Part shown: one piece after another, positions 42,797 to 51,331 of the stretch
How positions within the stretch are numbered: position 1 is the stretch's first letter
Layout of the letters: the number at the start of each line of letters is the position of its first letter
Translations under genes and position numbers: made by a program
NCBI RefSeq assembly: GCF_040744945.1
Contig: NZ_CP160453.1
Location: 2,666,001 to 2,730,000 of the forward strand
From: Saccharothrix sp. HUAS TT1
GTDB taxonomy: Bacteria; Actinomycetota; Actinomycetes; Mycobacteriales; Pseudonocardiaceae
Reading direction: 5' to 3'
Length of the DNA: 64,000 nucleotides
The notes under the pieces: model-generated
Told to the model about the DNA's origin: nothing
Database searches by the model: none
The model's input: the letters and a program-made list of their open reading frames with translations, nothing else

Positions 42797-43984
42797 GTGT
42801 CCGGTTCCGTCATCGTCGCCGGGGCCCGTACCCCGATGGGGCGACTGCTCGGGTCGTTGAAGGACTTCACCGGCGCCCAGCTCGGCGGCGTCGCGATCAA
42901 GGCGGCCCTGGAGCGGGCCGGTGTCGCGCCCGAGCAGGTGCAGTACGTGATCATGGGCCAGGTGCTGACCGCGGGCGCGGGCCAGATCCCGGCGCGCCAG
43001 GCCGCGGTGAACGCGGGCATCCCGATGACCGTGCCCGCGCTGACCGTCAACAAGGTGTGCCTGTCCGGCATCGACGCGATCGCGCTGGCCGACCAGCTCA
43101 TCCGGGCGGGCGAGTTCGACGTCGTGGTGGCGGGCGGCCAGGAGTCGATGACGCAGGCGCCGCACCTGCTGCAGAAGTCGCGGGGCGGGTTCAAGTTCGG
43201 TGACGTGACGATGCTCGACCACATGTCCCACGACGGCCTGTTCTGCGCGTTCGACCAGGTGGCCATGGGCATGTCCACGGAGAAGTTCAACGCGCGCCAC
43301 GGCCTGACCCGCGAGGAGCAGGACGCGTTCTCGGCCCGCTCGCACCAGCTGGCCGCCAAGGCCGCGGGCAACGGCGTCTTCGACGAGGAGATCGCGCCGG
43401 TCTCGATCCCGCAGCGCAAGGGCGACCCGGTCGTCGTCGCGACCGACGAGGGCGTGCGCGGCGACACCACCGCGGAGACCCTGGCCAAGCTGCGCCCGGC
43501 GTTCGCGCCCGACGGCACGATCACGGCGGGCTCGGCGTCGCAGATCTCGGACGGCGCGGCGGCCGTGGTCGTGATGAGCAAGGCCAAGGCCGAGGAGCTG
43601 GGCCTGACCTGGCTGGCCGAGATCGGCGCGCACGGCGTGGTGGCCGGTCCGGACGCGAGCCTGCACCAGCAGCCGTCGAACGCGATCAAGGCCGCGTGCG
43701 CCAAGGAGGGCATCGACCCGGCCGACCTGGACCTGGTCGAGATCAACGAGGCGTTCGCCGCGGTCGGCATCGTCGCCACCCGCGAGCTCGGCATCGCCGA
43801 GGACAAGGTCAACGTCAACGGCGGCGCGATCGCGCTGGGCCACCCGATCGGCATGTCGGGCGCCCGGATCGCGCTGCACCTCGCGCTGGAGCTGAAGCGC
43901 CGCGGCGGTGGCATCGGCGCGGCGGCCCTCTGCGGCGGCGGCGGTCAGGGCGACGCGCTGATCGTGCGCGTGCCGAAGGTCTAG
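42797..43984 (+). CDS. acetyl-CoA C-acetyltransferase
   Basis: Condenses two acetyl-CoA to acetoacetyl-CoA or cleaves 3-ketoacyl-CoA. The 395-residue thiolase has the nucleophile C88 ([11 protein letters not shown]), NEAFAAV, the GHPIG histidine near residue 350 and CGGGGQG with the second cysteine near 380. GTG 42797 has GGAGG five bases upstream; an earlier GTG at 42785 would overlap that site. It supplies the entry step of the ethylmalonyl-CoA route and corresponds to Rv1323 (fadA4). meaB follows within five bases. Confidence 0.95.
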   Translation: MSGSVIVAGARTPMGRLLGSLKDFTGAQLGGVAIKAALERAGVAPEQVQYVIMGQVLTAGAGQIPARQAAVNAGIPMTVPALTVNKVCLSGIDAIALADQLIRAGEFDVVVAGGQESMTQAPHLLQKSRGGFKFGDVTMLDHMSHDGLFCAFDQVAMGMSTEKFNARHGLTREEQDAFSARSHQLAAKAAGNGVFDEEIAPVSIPQRKGDPVVVATDEGVRGDTTAETLAKLRPAFAPDGTITAGSASQISDGAAAVVVMSKAKAEELGLTWLAEIGAHGVVAGPDASLHQQPSNAIKAACAKEGIDPADLDLVEINEAFAAVGIVATRELGIAEDKVNVNGGAIALGHPIGMSGARIALHLALELKRRGGGIGAAALCGGGGQGDALIVRVPKV

Positions 43985-43988
43985 AGGT

Positions 43989-44954
43989 GTGGCCCGCACC
44001 GTTGACGTAGCAGAGCTGGTCGACCGCGCGCGTGCGGGACAACCGCGCGCGGTCGCCAGGCTGATCTCGCTGGTCGAGGACGACAGCCCGCAGCTGCGCG
44101 AGGTGGCGGGCGCGCTGGCCCCGTTCTGCGGGAACGCCCGGGTCGTCGGCCTGACGGGCGCCCCGGGCGTCGGCAAGTCCACGTCCACGTCCGCGCTGGT
44201 CGCGGCCTACCGCGCCCGCGGCGAGCGGGTCGGCGTGCTGGCCGTGGACCCGTCGTCGCCGTTCTCCGGCGGCGCCCTGCTCGGCGACCGGGTGCGGATG
44301 GGCGAGCACGCCACCGACCCCGGCGTGTTCATCCGGTCCATGGCGACCCGCGGCCACCTGGGCGGGCTGTCCTGGGCCACGCCGCAGGCGTTGCGGGTGC
44401 TGGACGCGGCGGGCTGCGACGTGGTGCTGGTCGAGACGGTCGGCGTCGGCCAGTCCGAGGTCGAGGTGGTGTCGCTGGCCGACACCACGGTGGTGCTGCT
44501 CGCGCCCGGCATGGGCGACGGCATCCAGGCCGCCAAGGCGGGCGTCCTGGAGATCGCCGACGTGTTCGTGGTGAACAAGGCCGACCGCGACGGCGCCGAC
44601 CGGACCGCCCGCGACCTCAAGCACCTGGTCTCGATGGGCCGCCGGGAGCGCGAGGGCGGTCGGTGGCGACCGCCGGTGGTCAAGACGGTCGCGGCCCGCG
44701 CCGAGGGCCTGGACGAGGTGGTGGCCGCGGTCGACGCGCACCACGCCTGGCTGGTCGAGCGCGGTGAGCTGGGACGACGCCGCGCGGCCAGGGCGGCGGG
44801 CGAGGTCGAGGCCATCGCGCTGGCGCGGCTGCGGTCCCGGATCGGCGGGTTGCGCGGCGCGGCGGCGCTGGGAACCCTGGCCGAACGCGTCGTGGCGGGC
44901 GAGCTGGACCCCTACGCTGCGGCTGATCGACTGGTCGAGGGGGTGGGTGCATGA
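43989..44954 (+). CDS. meaB: MeaB-type GTPase, B12-mutase chaperone
   Basis: GTPase of the ArgK/MeaB/MMAA family that guards cobalamin loading and protects acyl-CoA mutases from inactivation. The 321-residue protein has the P-loop GAPGVGKS (57-64), the switch region SMATRGHLGGL, VETVGVGQSE as the G3 block and NKADRDG as the base-specificity motif. GTG 43989 lies four bases after the thiolase stop codon. Likely client in this window is Ecm; a methylmalonyl-CoA mutase elsewhere is also possible. Its stop overlaps the next small ORF as ATGA. Confidence 0.94.
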   Translation: MARTVDVAELVDRARAGQPRAVARLISLVEDDSPQLREVAGALAPFCGNARVVGLTGAPGVGKSTSTSALVAAYRARGERVGVLAVDPSSPFSGGALLGDRVRMGEHATDPGVFIRSMATRGHLGGLSWATPQALRVLDAAGCDVVLVETVGVGQSEVEVVSLADTTVVLLAPGMGDGIQAAKAGVLEIADVFVVNKADRDGADRTARDLKHLVSMGRREREGGRWRPPVVKTVAARAEGLDEVVAAVDAHHAWLVERGELGRRRAARAAGEVEAIALARLRSRIGGLRGAAALGTLAERVVAGELDPYAAADRLVEGVGA

Positions 44955-45058
44955 CGCCGGTAGTGGTCGACATCGGCACGAGGGACACCCGTCGGGTGCT
45001 CATCGGCGGCGCGGCGTCCGGGGTGTTGGACGAGGGCTTCGAGGTGGGGCTGTCATGA
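44951..45058 (+). CDS. 35-residue coupled small ORF
   Basis: ATG 44951 overlaps the meaB stop as ATGA and its own stop (45056-45058) overlaps the next start as ATGA, so three genes are chained by four-base overlaps. The peptide begins MTPVVVDIGTRD and is glycine- and valine-rich with no membrane helix. No family recognised. The double coupling is the only argument that it is translated; it might serve just to carry ribosomes on to the next gene. Confidence 0.5.
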   Translation: MTPVVVDIGTRDTRRVLIGGAASGVLDEGFEVGLS

Positions 45059-45558
45059 GAGAGGTCGAGATCCCCTTCGGCAGCCCGGTCGAGCGGCGGG
45101 CGGCGCTCGCGGTCCAGCTCGGCCTGGCCGTCGTCGGCGTCGTGCTGATGTTCATGTCCTACGCCGACGGCCACCTGGCGGCGATGTTCGTCGGCCCGCT
45201 GGTGGTGATCGGCGGCCTGATCGGCGGCGGTGTCTGGCGGCGCAAGGCGCGGCCGCGCCGGCTGCTGGTCGAGCCGCAGGGCCTGCGCTGGGAGGAGAAG
45301 GGCGCCTCGTGGGCGGTGCCCTGGTACGAGCTGAACGCGATCGCGCTGGCCCGCGGCGGGCCCAAGTCGTCGCTGTGGGTGTACCTGGAGCCGCGCGACC
45401 CGCGGGCGTTCGCCGTCACGTACCTGAGCGTGCCGAGGAACGCGCACGGCCACTGGGTCGAGCTGTCCGACGGGATCGGCGCCGACCTGCTCGACCTGGC
45501 GCTGACCCGGCACGCGCCGCAGCTCTACCGGGGCTACGTGCCGCACTTCGCCGGGTAG
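45055..45558 (+). CDS. two-helix membrane protein with PH-like domain
   Basis: Protein of 167 residues. Two adjacent membrane helices (about residues 17-34 and 39-58) are followed by a basic stretch (RRKARPRR) and a beta-rich C-terminal domain starting LLVEPQGLRWEEKGASWAVPWYELNAIAL, which looks like a bacterial PH-type domain. Function unknown. The start overlaps the 35-residue ORF by four bases, tying it to meaB. Only four bases separate it from the convergent NAT gene. Confidence 0.65.
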   Translation: MREVEIPFGSPVERRAALAVQLGLAVVGVVLMFMSYADGHLAAMFVGPLVVIGGLIGGGVWRRKARPRRLLVEPQGLRWEEKGASWAVPWYELNAIALARGGPKSSLWVYLEPRDPRAFAVTYLSVPRNAHGHWVELSDGIGADLLDLALTRHAPQLYRGYVPHFAG

Positions 45559-45562
45559 CCGG

Positions 45563-46399
45563 TCAGGTCGCCGTCTGCCGGGCCTCGTGCTGCGACACGA
45601 CCTTGCGCCACAGCGGTTCGCGGTCCTCGTCGGCGACGACCAGCCCGAAGACGTCGGCCAGCGCGGCGAACCAGTCGCCCCGGTCGTCCACCAGCGTCTT
45701 CGCGGTGGTCTCCCCGATCCGGGACAGGGTCAGCGCGCGCAGCACGTCCCAGCCCTCCGCGTCGGTCCGCTCCGCGCAGAACGCGCGCACGAACCCCGAC
45801 TCGGGCGACGTGGACAGGTGCGCGTGCCGGTCGGCGAAGTGGTCGAGGCCGACCGCGGCCGGCGCGAAGTCCATGGCGAAGAAGCTGCCGCGCGGGTCGT
45901 GCTCCAGCCGCCAGCCGCCCGGCGCCACCACCGACGGCCGCAGGCCGAACGCGAACGGGCCCTGCCGGTGCGTGCCCTCGCGCAACGGCAGCGGCGCGTG
46001 CAGGCCATCGCCCAGTCCGACGTCCACCAACCAGACGTCGTCCGAGTCCGGCAGGTCGCGCACGGTGAGCGCCAGGTGGTTGCGGTTGAGGGCGGGCTCG
46101 TCCTCGCGCTTCATCTGCGCGCCGCCGGCGTGCCGGGTCACGTGGTAGCCGAGCGCGTGCAGCAGCTCCGCGAACGCGCCGTTCAGGTGGAAGCAGTACC
46201 CGCCGCGACCGGCCAGCACGCGGGCCACCGAGTCGCGCGGGTCGATCGAGGTGGGCCTGCCGAGCTGGATCTCCACCGTCTCGTACGGCACCCGCTCCGC
46301 GAACGCCCGGTGCAGCCTGGTCAGCGCCGCCGCGCTCGGCGGTTCGGCGTCGGGCAGGCCGAGCCGGCGCAGGAACGCGGTGACATCGGGCGCAATCAT
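45563..46399 (-). CDS. arylamine N-acetyltransferase
   Basis: Transfers acetyl or other acyl groups from CoA to arylamines and related acceptors. The 278-residue protein has the full NAT triad: C69 (GGYCFHLN), H108 (NRNHLAL) and D126 (LVDVGLGD). ATG 46399 is preferred since GGGGGA lies six bases upstream; another ATG five codons earlier has no ribosome site. In rifamycin producers a NAT closes the ansa chain, but no polyketide genes are seen here, so this is probably a general NAT. Confidence 0.9.
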   Translation of the reverse strand: MIAPDVTAFLRRLGLPDAEPPSAAALTRLHRAFAERVPYETVEIQLGRPTSIDPRDSVARVLAGRGGYCFHLNGAFAELLHALGYHVTRHAGGAQMKREDEPALNRNHLALTVRDLPDSDDVWLVDVGLGDGLHAPLPLREGTHRQGPFAFGLRPSVVAPGGWRLEHDPRGSFFAMDFAPAAVGLDHFADRHAHLSTSPESGFVRAFCAERTDAEGWDVLRALTLSRIGETTAKTLVDDRGDWFAALADVFGLVVADEDREPLWRKVVSQHEARQTAT

Positions 46400-46434
46400 G
46401 CGGAAATCCCCCATCCGGGCGGCTCGGAGAAGCC

Positions 46435-46448
46435 GGGACTTCCGACCC
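46435..46448. promoter_or_regulatory. possible DevR-type box
   Basis: GGGACTTCCGACCC lies 64-77 bases before the PPOX gene. It resembles the DevR/DosR consensus (GGGACT-N2-AGTCCC) in its left half and only partly in its right half. Interest comes from the DevS/DevR-like pair just downstream. Confidence 0.3.
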
Positions 46449-46511
46449 TAGGCAAGGACGATCACGGAGCCGAACGTTTATCGCAGTGACTTGGAGGACA
46501 TAAGGGGCACG

Positions 46512-46910
46512 ATGTACGACTCCGTTGGGCTTCAGGTCCTCTCCCGCGACGAGTGCCTGAAGCTGCTGGGCGCGACCGCCGTCGGCAGGCTGGTCTACAC
46601 CGACAAGGCGTTGCCGGTGGTGCACCCCGTCGTGTTCGCGCTCGACGGCGAGTGCGTGGTGCTGCGCGTCCCGGACGGCAGCGCGGCCCTCGTCGCCCGG
46701 GACACCATCGTGGCGTTCCAGATCGACGACGTCGCGCCGGACCTGTCCCGCGGCTGGTCGGTGATGGCGGTCGGGCACGTCACCGAGGTCGAGGAGGCGG
46801 ACCACCTGGCCCGGCTCGAACGGCTGCCGCTCGCCTCCCGCGGCTACGGCGACCGGGACCGCTACCTGCTGGTCGACCTGGAGGTCCTGTCGGGTCGTCG
46901 CATCCCCTAG
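46512..46910 (+). CDS. pyridoxamine 5'-phosphate oxidase-like (PPOX) protein
   Basis: Protein of 132 residues with the split-barrel flavin-binding fold: LSRDECLKLLGATAVGRLVYTDKALPVVHPVVFAL is the usual first half and WSVMAVGHVTEVEE a later strand. Such proteins are common targets of DevR/DosR and sit beside its genes; they may bind FMN, F420 or heme. ATG 46512 has AAGGGG upstream. It ends 46 bases before the sensor kinase gene, and may be part of the same unit. Confidence 0.8.
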   Translation: MYDSVGLQVLSRDECLKLLGATAVGRLVYTDKALPVVHPVVFALDGECVVLRVPDGSAALVARDTIVAFQIDDVAPDLSRGWSVMAVGHVTEVEEADHLARLERLPLASRGYGDRDRYLLVDLEVLSGRRIP

Positions 46911-46956
46911 TCGGAGGCGATAACCTCGGGGACCCCAACCCGGAGGGTGGACTCGG

Positions 46957-48522
46957 GTGCCAGGAACCCCGGACGCGAACGCGGCGGTGCGGCTGGACGG
47001 CCTGCTGCGGCAGCTGACCGACCGGACCGCCGAGGTGGTCGTCTCGCAGGAGCGGCTGCACCGGCTGCTGGCCGCGGTCGTGTCGCTGGCCAGCGACCTG
47101 TCGCTGCCGGACGTGCTGCGCCGCATCGTGGAGTCCTCGTGCAGCCTGGTCGGCGCCCGGTACGGCGCGCTGGCGGTGGTCGGGCCGAACCGGCAGCTGC
47201 TGGAGTTCACCTACGGCGAGGGCCACCAGCCCGCCGCCGAGCGGGGCGCGGCGACCGCGTTCGACCCGTCCGAGCCCGGTTTCCTCGGCGTGCCGGTGCA
47301 CGTGCGCGGCGAGGTGTTCGGCAACCTCTACCTGACCGACAAGGAGGGCGGCGCCGACTTCACCCGCGCCGACCAGGAGGTCGTGGTGGCGGTGGCCGCG
47401 GCGGCGGGCATCGCGATCGAGAACGCCCGGCTCTACGAGCAGTCCCGGCAGCGCGAGGTGTGGCTGCGCGCGTCCAACGAGGTGACGAACGCGCTGCTCA
47501 CCGGCGCGCCGGACCGGGACGCGCTGCGCCTGGTCGCGGTCCGCGCCCGGCTGGCGGCCGACGGCGCGCACGCGCTGCTGGCGCTGCCGGACGTGCAGGG
47601 CGAGCTGGTGGTGCGGGTGGTGGACGGCGGGCTGCGCGGGGTCGACGTGTCCGGCGAGGTCGACGAGGTGTTCGACACCGGCCGGGCCAAGGTGCTCGAC
47701 GGCCTGCCCGGCCTCGACGACCCGACCGGCCCGGTGGTGTTCGCGCCGCTGGCGGCGGGCGAGCGGGTGCTCGGCGTGCTGATGGTGGCCCGCGCCCGGG
47801 ACCGGCGGGCGTTCGACGCCTCGGACGTGGCGCTGGTGGAGTCGTTCGCCCGGCAGGCCGCGCTGATCCTGGAGTTCACCCGGGTCACCGGCGCGAACCG
47901 GCGGCTGGCCGTGCTGGAGGACCGCGACCGGATCGCCCGCGACCTGCACGACCTGGTGGTGCAGCGGCTGTTCGGCCTCGGTCTCGGGTTGCAGAGCATG
48001 AACGGGCTGGTGGAGCAGCCGGTGGTGGCGCAGCGGCTGGCCGACTTCGTCAAGGAGGTCGACCAGACCATCCGGGAGATCCGGCGGACCATCTTCTCGC
48101 TCCAGGAGCCGCCCGCGGGCGCGGCCGACCTGCGCGCCCAGCTGATGAAGGTGGTGCAGGAGTCGACCAGGCTGCTCGGCTTCGAGCCCGCGCTGGCGAT
48201 GGACGGCCCGCTCGACTCCGTGGTGCCCGACCACCTGCGGCCGGACCTGCTGGCCACGCTGCGCGAGGCGCTGGCCAACGCCGCCCGCCACGCGTCGGCG
48301 AAGCGGGTGGACGTCGAGGTCGAGGTGGACCGCTCGGCGACGAGCCTGCGGCTGGTCGTGCGCGACGACGGCGACGGCCTGCCGCCCGGTCGCGGCAGGC
48401 ACAGCGGCGGGATGGTGAACATGGCGGCACGGGCCGCGCGGTGGGACGGTTCGTGCGAGGTCGAGTCGACCGGGGGGCGTGGCGTCACGGTGACGTGGTC
48501 CGTGCCGCTCGGGTCGGGATAG
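46957..48522 (+). CDS. GAF-domain sensor histidine kinase, DevS/DosT-like
   Basis: Cytoplasmic sensor kinase of 521 residues: GAF domain 1 (about 50-160), GAF domain 2 (about 180-310), HisKA_3 dimerisation domain with phospho-acceptor H331 (DRIARDLHDLVVQRLFG) and an HATPase domain (NAARHA, DDGDGL, GMVNMAARA). It resembles DevS, but the first GAF goes from YGEGHQPAAERGAATAFD directly to FLGVPVHVRG, lacking the roughly 40-residue loop that carries the heme-ligand His149 of DevS. Heme sensing is thus unlikely. GTG 46957 has GGAGGG nine bases upstream. devR-like follows. Confidence 0.9.
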   Translation: MPGTPDANAAVRLDGLLRQLTDRTAEVVVSQERLHRLLAAVVSLASDLSLPDVLRRIVESSCSLVGARYGALAVVGPNRQLLEFTYGEGHQPAAERGAATAFDPSEPGFLGVPVHVRGEVFGNLYLTDKEGGADFTRADQEVVVAVAAAAGIAIENARLYEQSRQREVWLRASNEVTNALLTGAPDRDALRLVAVRARLAADGAHALLALPDVQGELVVRVVDGGLRGVDVSGEVDEVFDTGRAKVLDGLPGLDDPTGPVVFAPLAAGERVLGVLMVARARDRRAFDASDVALVESFARQAALILEFTRVTGANRRLAVLEDRDRIARDLHDLVVQRLFGLGLGLQSMNGLVEQPVVAQRLADFVKEVDQTIREIRRTIFSLQEPPAGAADLRAQLMKVVQESTRLLGFEPALAMDGPLDSVVPDHLRPDLLATLREALANAARHASAKRVDVEVEVDRSATSLRLVVRDDGDGLPPGRGRHSGGMVNMAARAARWDGSCEVESTGGRGVTVTWSVPLGSG

Positions 48523-48530
48523 GGAGTGAC

Positions 48531-49184
48531 ATGTCGATCTCGGTTCTCCTCGTGGACGACCACGAGATCGTGCGGAGGGGGTTGCAGCAGCTGCTGGCGG
48601 TCGAGTCGGACATCGAGGTGGTCGGCGAGGCGGAGAACGCCGCCGAGGCCGTGACCGCCGCCGCGTTCCACCGGCCCGACGTCGCGGTGATCGACGTGCG
48701 GCTGCCCGACGGCGACGGCGTCACGGTGTGCCGGGAGATCCGGTCGACGGTCCAGCCGCCGCCCGCGTGCCTGATGCTGACGTCGTACTCGGACGACGAG
48801 GCGCTGTTCGGCGCGATCATGGCCGGCGCGGCCGGGTACATGCTCAAGCAGGTCTCCGGCAACGACCTGGTGTCCGCGATCCGCACGCTGGCCGCGGGCG
48901 GTTCGCTGCTGCACTCCGGCGTGACGGCGACCGTGCTGCAACGGCTGCGCGGCGGTCCGGTCGAGGACCCGCGCTACGCGTCGTTGAGCCCGCAGGAGCG
49001 GCGCATCCTGGACCTGATCGCCGAGGGCCTGACCAACCGGCAGATCGCGGGCAGGCTGTTCCTGGCGGAGAAGACGGTCAAGAACTACGTCTCGACGCTG
49101 CTGCACAAGCTCGGTTTCGACCGCCGGACCGAGGCGGGCGTCTACGCCGCGCGCCGGCGGCAGGCAGGTGGCGGGGGGCGCTGA
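48531..49184 (+). CDS. LuxR-family response regulator, DevR-like
   Basis: Response regulator of 217 residues: receiver domain with phospho-acceptor D55 (VIDVRLPDGDG), LTSYSDD and the lysine of YMLKQVSG; C-terminal LuxR helix-turn-helix (LSPQERRILDLIAEGLTNRQIAGRLFLAEKTVKNYVSTLLHKLGF). That last segment is nearly the DevR/DosR recognition helix pattern. ATG 48531 has AGGGAG upstream and lies eight bases after the kinase stop, so the two form a pair. Confidence 0.93.
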   Translation: MSISVLLVDDHEIVRRGLQQLLAVESDIEVVGEAENAAEAVTAAAFHRPDVAVIDVRLPDGDGVTVCREIRSTVQPPPACLMLTSYSDDEALFGAIMAGAAGYMLKQVSGNDLVSAIRTLAAGGSLLHSGVTATVLQRLRGGPVEDPRYASLSPQERRILDLIAEGLTNRQIAGRLFLAEKTVKNYVSTLLHKLGFDRRTEAGVYAARRRQAGGGGR

Positions 49185-49311
49185 CCGGCGGGAGCCGGCG
49201 GCGGCGCGGTCGGGCGCGCACGTACCCTGGAGGACGACCGCGGACCGGCGCGGCCCGGTTCCGCGCAAGACTCGAAGCCACTCGGGCTCGGAGGGAAGTA
49301 AGGTCGCTGGA

Positions 49312-50310
49312 GTGGGGATTTTCCGGAGGAAGCGGCCTGCCGCGGTCGCCCGCGAGGTGGTGCGGGACCACACCTACGACGACGCGATCCTCGACATCGC
49401 GGCGGAGGAGATGGACGCGGGCCACCTGAGGGCGGCGACGACCGTGCTCGCGGAGTGCCGCGACCAGCCCGAGGTGCGGGCGCTGCGGGCGGAGGTGCTG
49501 GGCGAGCACGCCATCGGGCACGCCGACGAGCTGCTGGAGCTGGCGAAGAACAACACCGACCCGGACCTGTGGCTGCTGGCCGGCACGGCGTTCATCCGGG
49601 AGGCGTGGGCGATCCGCGGCTCCGGGCGGGCCGACAGCGTCGGCAAGGACCGGTTCAAGGTCTTCTTCGGCACCCTCCGCAAGGCCGTCGGCCCGCTGCA
49701 CGAGGCCGCCAAGCTCCTGCCGCGCGACGCCGTGCCGTGGGCGCAGCTGCAGACCGCGGGGCTGGGGCTGCAGGTGGACCGCGACCAGAAGGACGAGGTG
49801 TGGCGGGAGATCGTGGCGCGGTGCGCGACGCTGTACCCGGCGCACTGGACCCGGTTGCAGATCCTGGCGGCCAAGTGGGGCGGTTCGGCCGAGGAGATGA
49901 TGGCGTTCGCGCAGGGCAGCGTGGACGCCGCGCCGCCGGGCGACCCGGTGGTGGCGATGCTGCCGCTGGCGCACTTCGAGATCTTCCTGGAGCAGTTCGA
50001 GGACGCCGTGCAGTCGCGGTCGGCGTTGAAGATCGCCACGCTGAAGATGCGCTACTTCACCCGGCACCGGGAGGAGATCGCGACCGCGGCGGACAAGTGG
50101 GACTCGACCCCGACCAAGCCGCACCCGCGGGCGCTGCAGGCGCACAACCTGTTCGCGGCGGCGTTCGCGCTGGCCGACGACGCGCCGCGGGCGAAGCGCC
50201 ACCTGCTCGGCATGCGCGACCACGTGCACGAGGTGCCCTGGGCCTACGTCGCCTACCTGGCCGACGACCTGGAGAAGGAGTACTCGGAGCTGGCGAACAA
50301 GTACCTGTGA
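49312..50310 (+). CDS. conserved hypothetical protein, helical repeat type
   Basis: Soluble, alpha-helical protein of 332 residues with several paired helices that resemble TPR-like repeats (for example HLRAATTVLAECRDQPEVRALRAEVLGEHAIGHADELLELA). A basic start (GIFRRKRP) precedes the helices. I recognise no catalytic motif and no certain family. GTG 49312 begins after GGAGGGAAGTAAGG-type sequence at moderate distance. It is monocistronic, ending in a terminator shared with the convergent sugar-binding gene. Confidence 0.65.
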   Translation: MGIFRRKRPAAVAREVVRDHTYDDAILDIAAEEMDAGHLRAATTVLAECRDQPEVRALRAEVLGEHAIGHADELLELAKNNTDPDLWLLAGTAFIREAWAIRGSGRADSVGKDRFKVFFGTLRKAVGPLHEAAKLLPRDAVPWAQLQTAGLGLQVDRDQKDEVWREIVARCATLYPAHWTRLQILAAKWGGSAEEMMAFAQGSVDAAPPGDPVVAMLPLAHFEIFLEQFEDAVQSRSALKIATLKMRYFTRHREEIATAADKWDSTPTKPHPRALQAHNLFAAAFALADDAPRAKRHLLGMRDHVHEVPWAYVAYLADDLEKEYSELANKYL

Positions 50311-50314
50311 CGGC

Positions 50315-50341
50315 GGTGGCCGGGTCGCGCGCCCGGCCACC
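50315..50341. terminator. bidirectional terminator
   Basis: GGTGGCCGGG (50315-50324) pairs perfectly with CCCGGCCACC (50332-50341) around a seven-base loop, between convergent stop codons at 50310 and 50352. Confidence 0.7.
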
Positions 50342-50351
50342 CGTCACCGCG

Positions 50352-51317
50352 TCAGCACTTCTGCTTGTAGAAGTACTCCGAGTCGGCCTCCATGCCGGCC
50401 TTGGTCAGGGCGACCAGGTCGGTCTTGACGTCCCGCCGCACAGGTTCGCCCTCCAGCGCCGCCACGGCCTGCTCGACGCCGGTGCGGCCGATGGTCGCCG
50501 GGTCCTGCGCGATCAGCGCCTGCACCGCGCCGACCCGCAGGTCCTCCACCTGCTTGGGCGAGGCGTCGAACCCGACGAGGTTCACCACGCCGGTCCGGCC
50601 CGCGTTGCGCAACCCGGTCGCCGCGCCCTCGCCGGTGTTCAGGTTCGTGGCGAACACGCCGATCAGGTCCGGGTTGGCGGCCAGCGTGGCGGTCACCTTC
50701 GACGCCGCCTGGTCCGGCTCGTTGTCGGTGTACTGCTGCCCGATGTACTCCAGGTTCGGGTGCTCTCGGACCTCCTCCTCGAAACCGGCGGCCCGCGCGT
50801 CCGTGGTCGACGTGCCCGCCTTGGTGTTCAGCACCAGCACCGACCCGGACCTGCCGCCGACCAGCTCGGCCAGGGTCCGCGCGGCCAGCCGCCCGCCCTG
50901 CTCGTTGTCCGACGAGACGGTGGACTCCGCGATCGAGGTGTCCTCCAGCCTGGTGTCGACCTCGACGACCTTGATCCCGGCGTCCTTGAGCTGCCGCAGC
51001 GGGCCGGCCATGGCCTTGTCGTCGGTGGGCGCGATGAGCACCGCGCCCGGTTTGTCGGCCAGCACGCCGGTGACGATCGGGGTCTGCATCGTGGCGTCGA
51101 ACTTCGCCGGCGCCTGCACGTCGACCTGGTAGCCCGCGGCCGCGGCGGCCTCGCGGACACCGCACTCCACGGAGGTGTAGAACGGCTCGGCGGTGACGCC
51201 GGGGATCAGCACGAGCTTCTTCGCGTCGACCGCGCCACCGGTGTCGCCGATCTGCCCGCCGCCGCACGCGGTGAGCAGCAGAGCCGCTGAGACAAGAGCA
51301 ACCGTCCTCGTTGACAC
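50352..51317 (-). CDS. sugar ABC transporter substrate-binding lipoprotein (CUT2 type)
   Basis: Ribose/fructose-type periplasmic-binding lipoprotein of 321 residues with lipobox LTAC (Cys 18). The peripla_BP_4 fold shows VLIPGVTAEPFYTSVECGVREAAAAAG, IAPTDDKAMAGPLRQLKDAGIKVVEVD and FATNLNTGEGAATGL. It should deliver a monosaccharide to the permease encoded upstream. GTG 51317 follows GGAGAGGGAGAA. It is the last gene of the lacI-type - manA - ATPase - permease operon; mannose is the most likely substrate from context. Confidence 0.9.
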   Translation of the reverse strand: MSTRTVALVSAALLLTACGGGQIGDTGGAVDAKKLVLIPGVTAEPFYTSVECGVREAAAAAGYQVDVQAPAKFDATMQTPIVTGVLADKPGAVLIAPTDDKAMAGPLRQLKDAGIKVVEVDTRLEDTSIAESTVSSDNEQGGRLAARTLAELVGGRSGSVLVLNTKAGTSTTDARAAGFEEEVREHPNLEYIGQQYTDNEPDQAASKVTATLAANPDLIGVFATNLNTGEGAATGLRNAGRTGVVNLVGFDASPKQVEDLRVGAVQALIAQDPATIGRTGVEQAVAALEGEPVRRDVKTDLVALTKAGMEADSEYFYKQKC

Positions 51318-51331
51318 GTTCTCCCTCTCCT

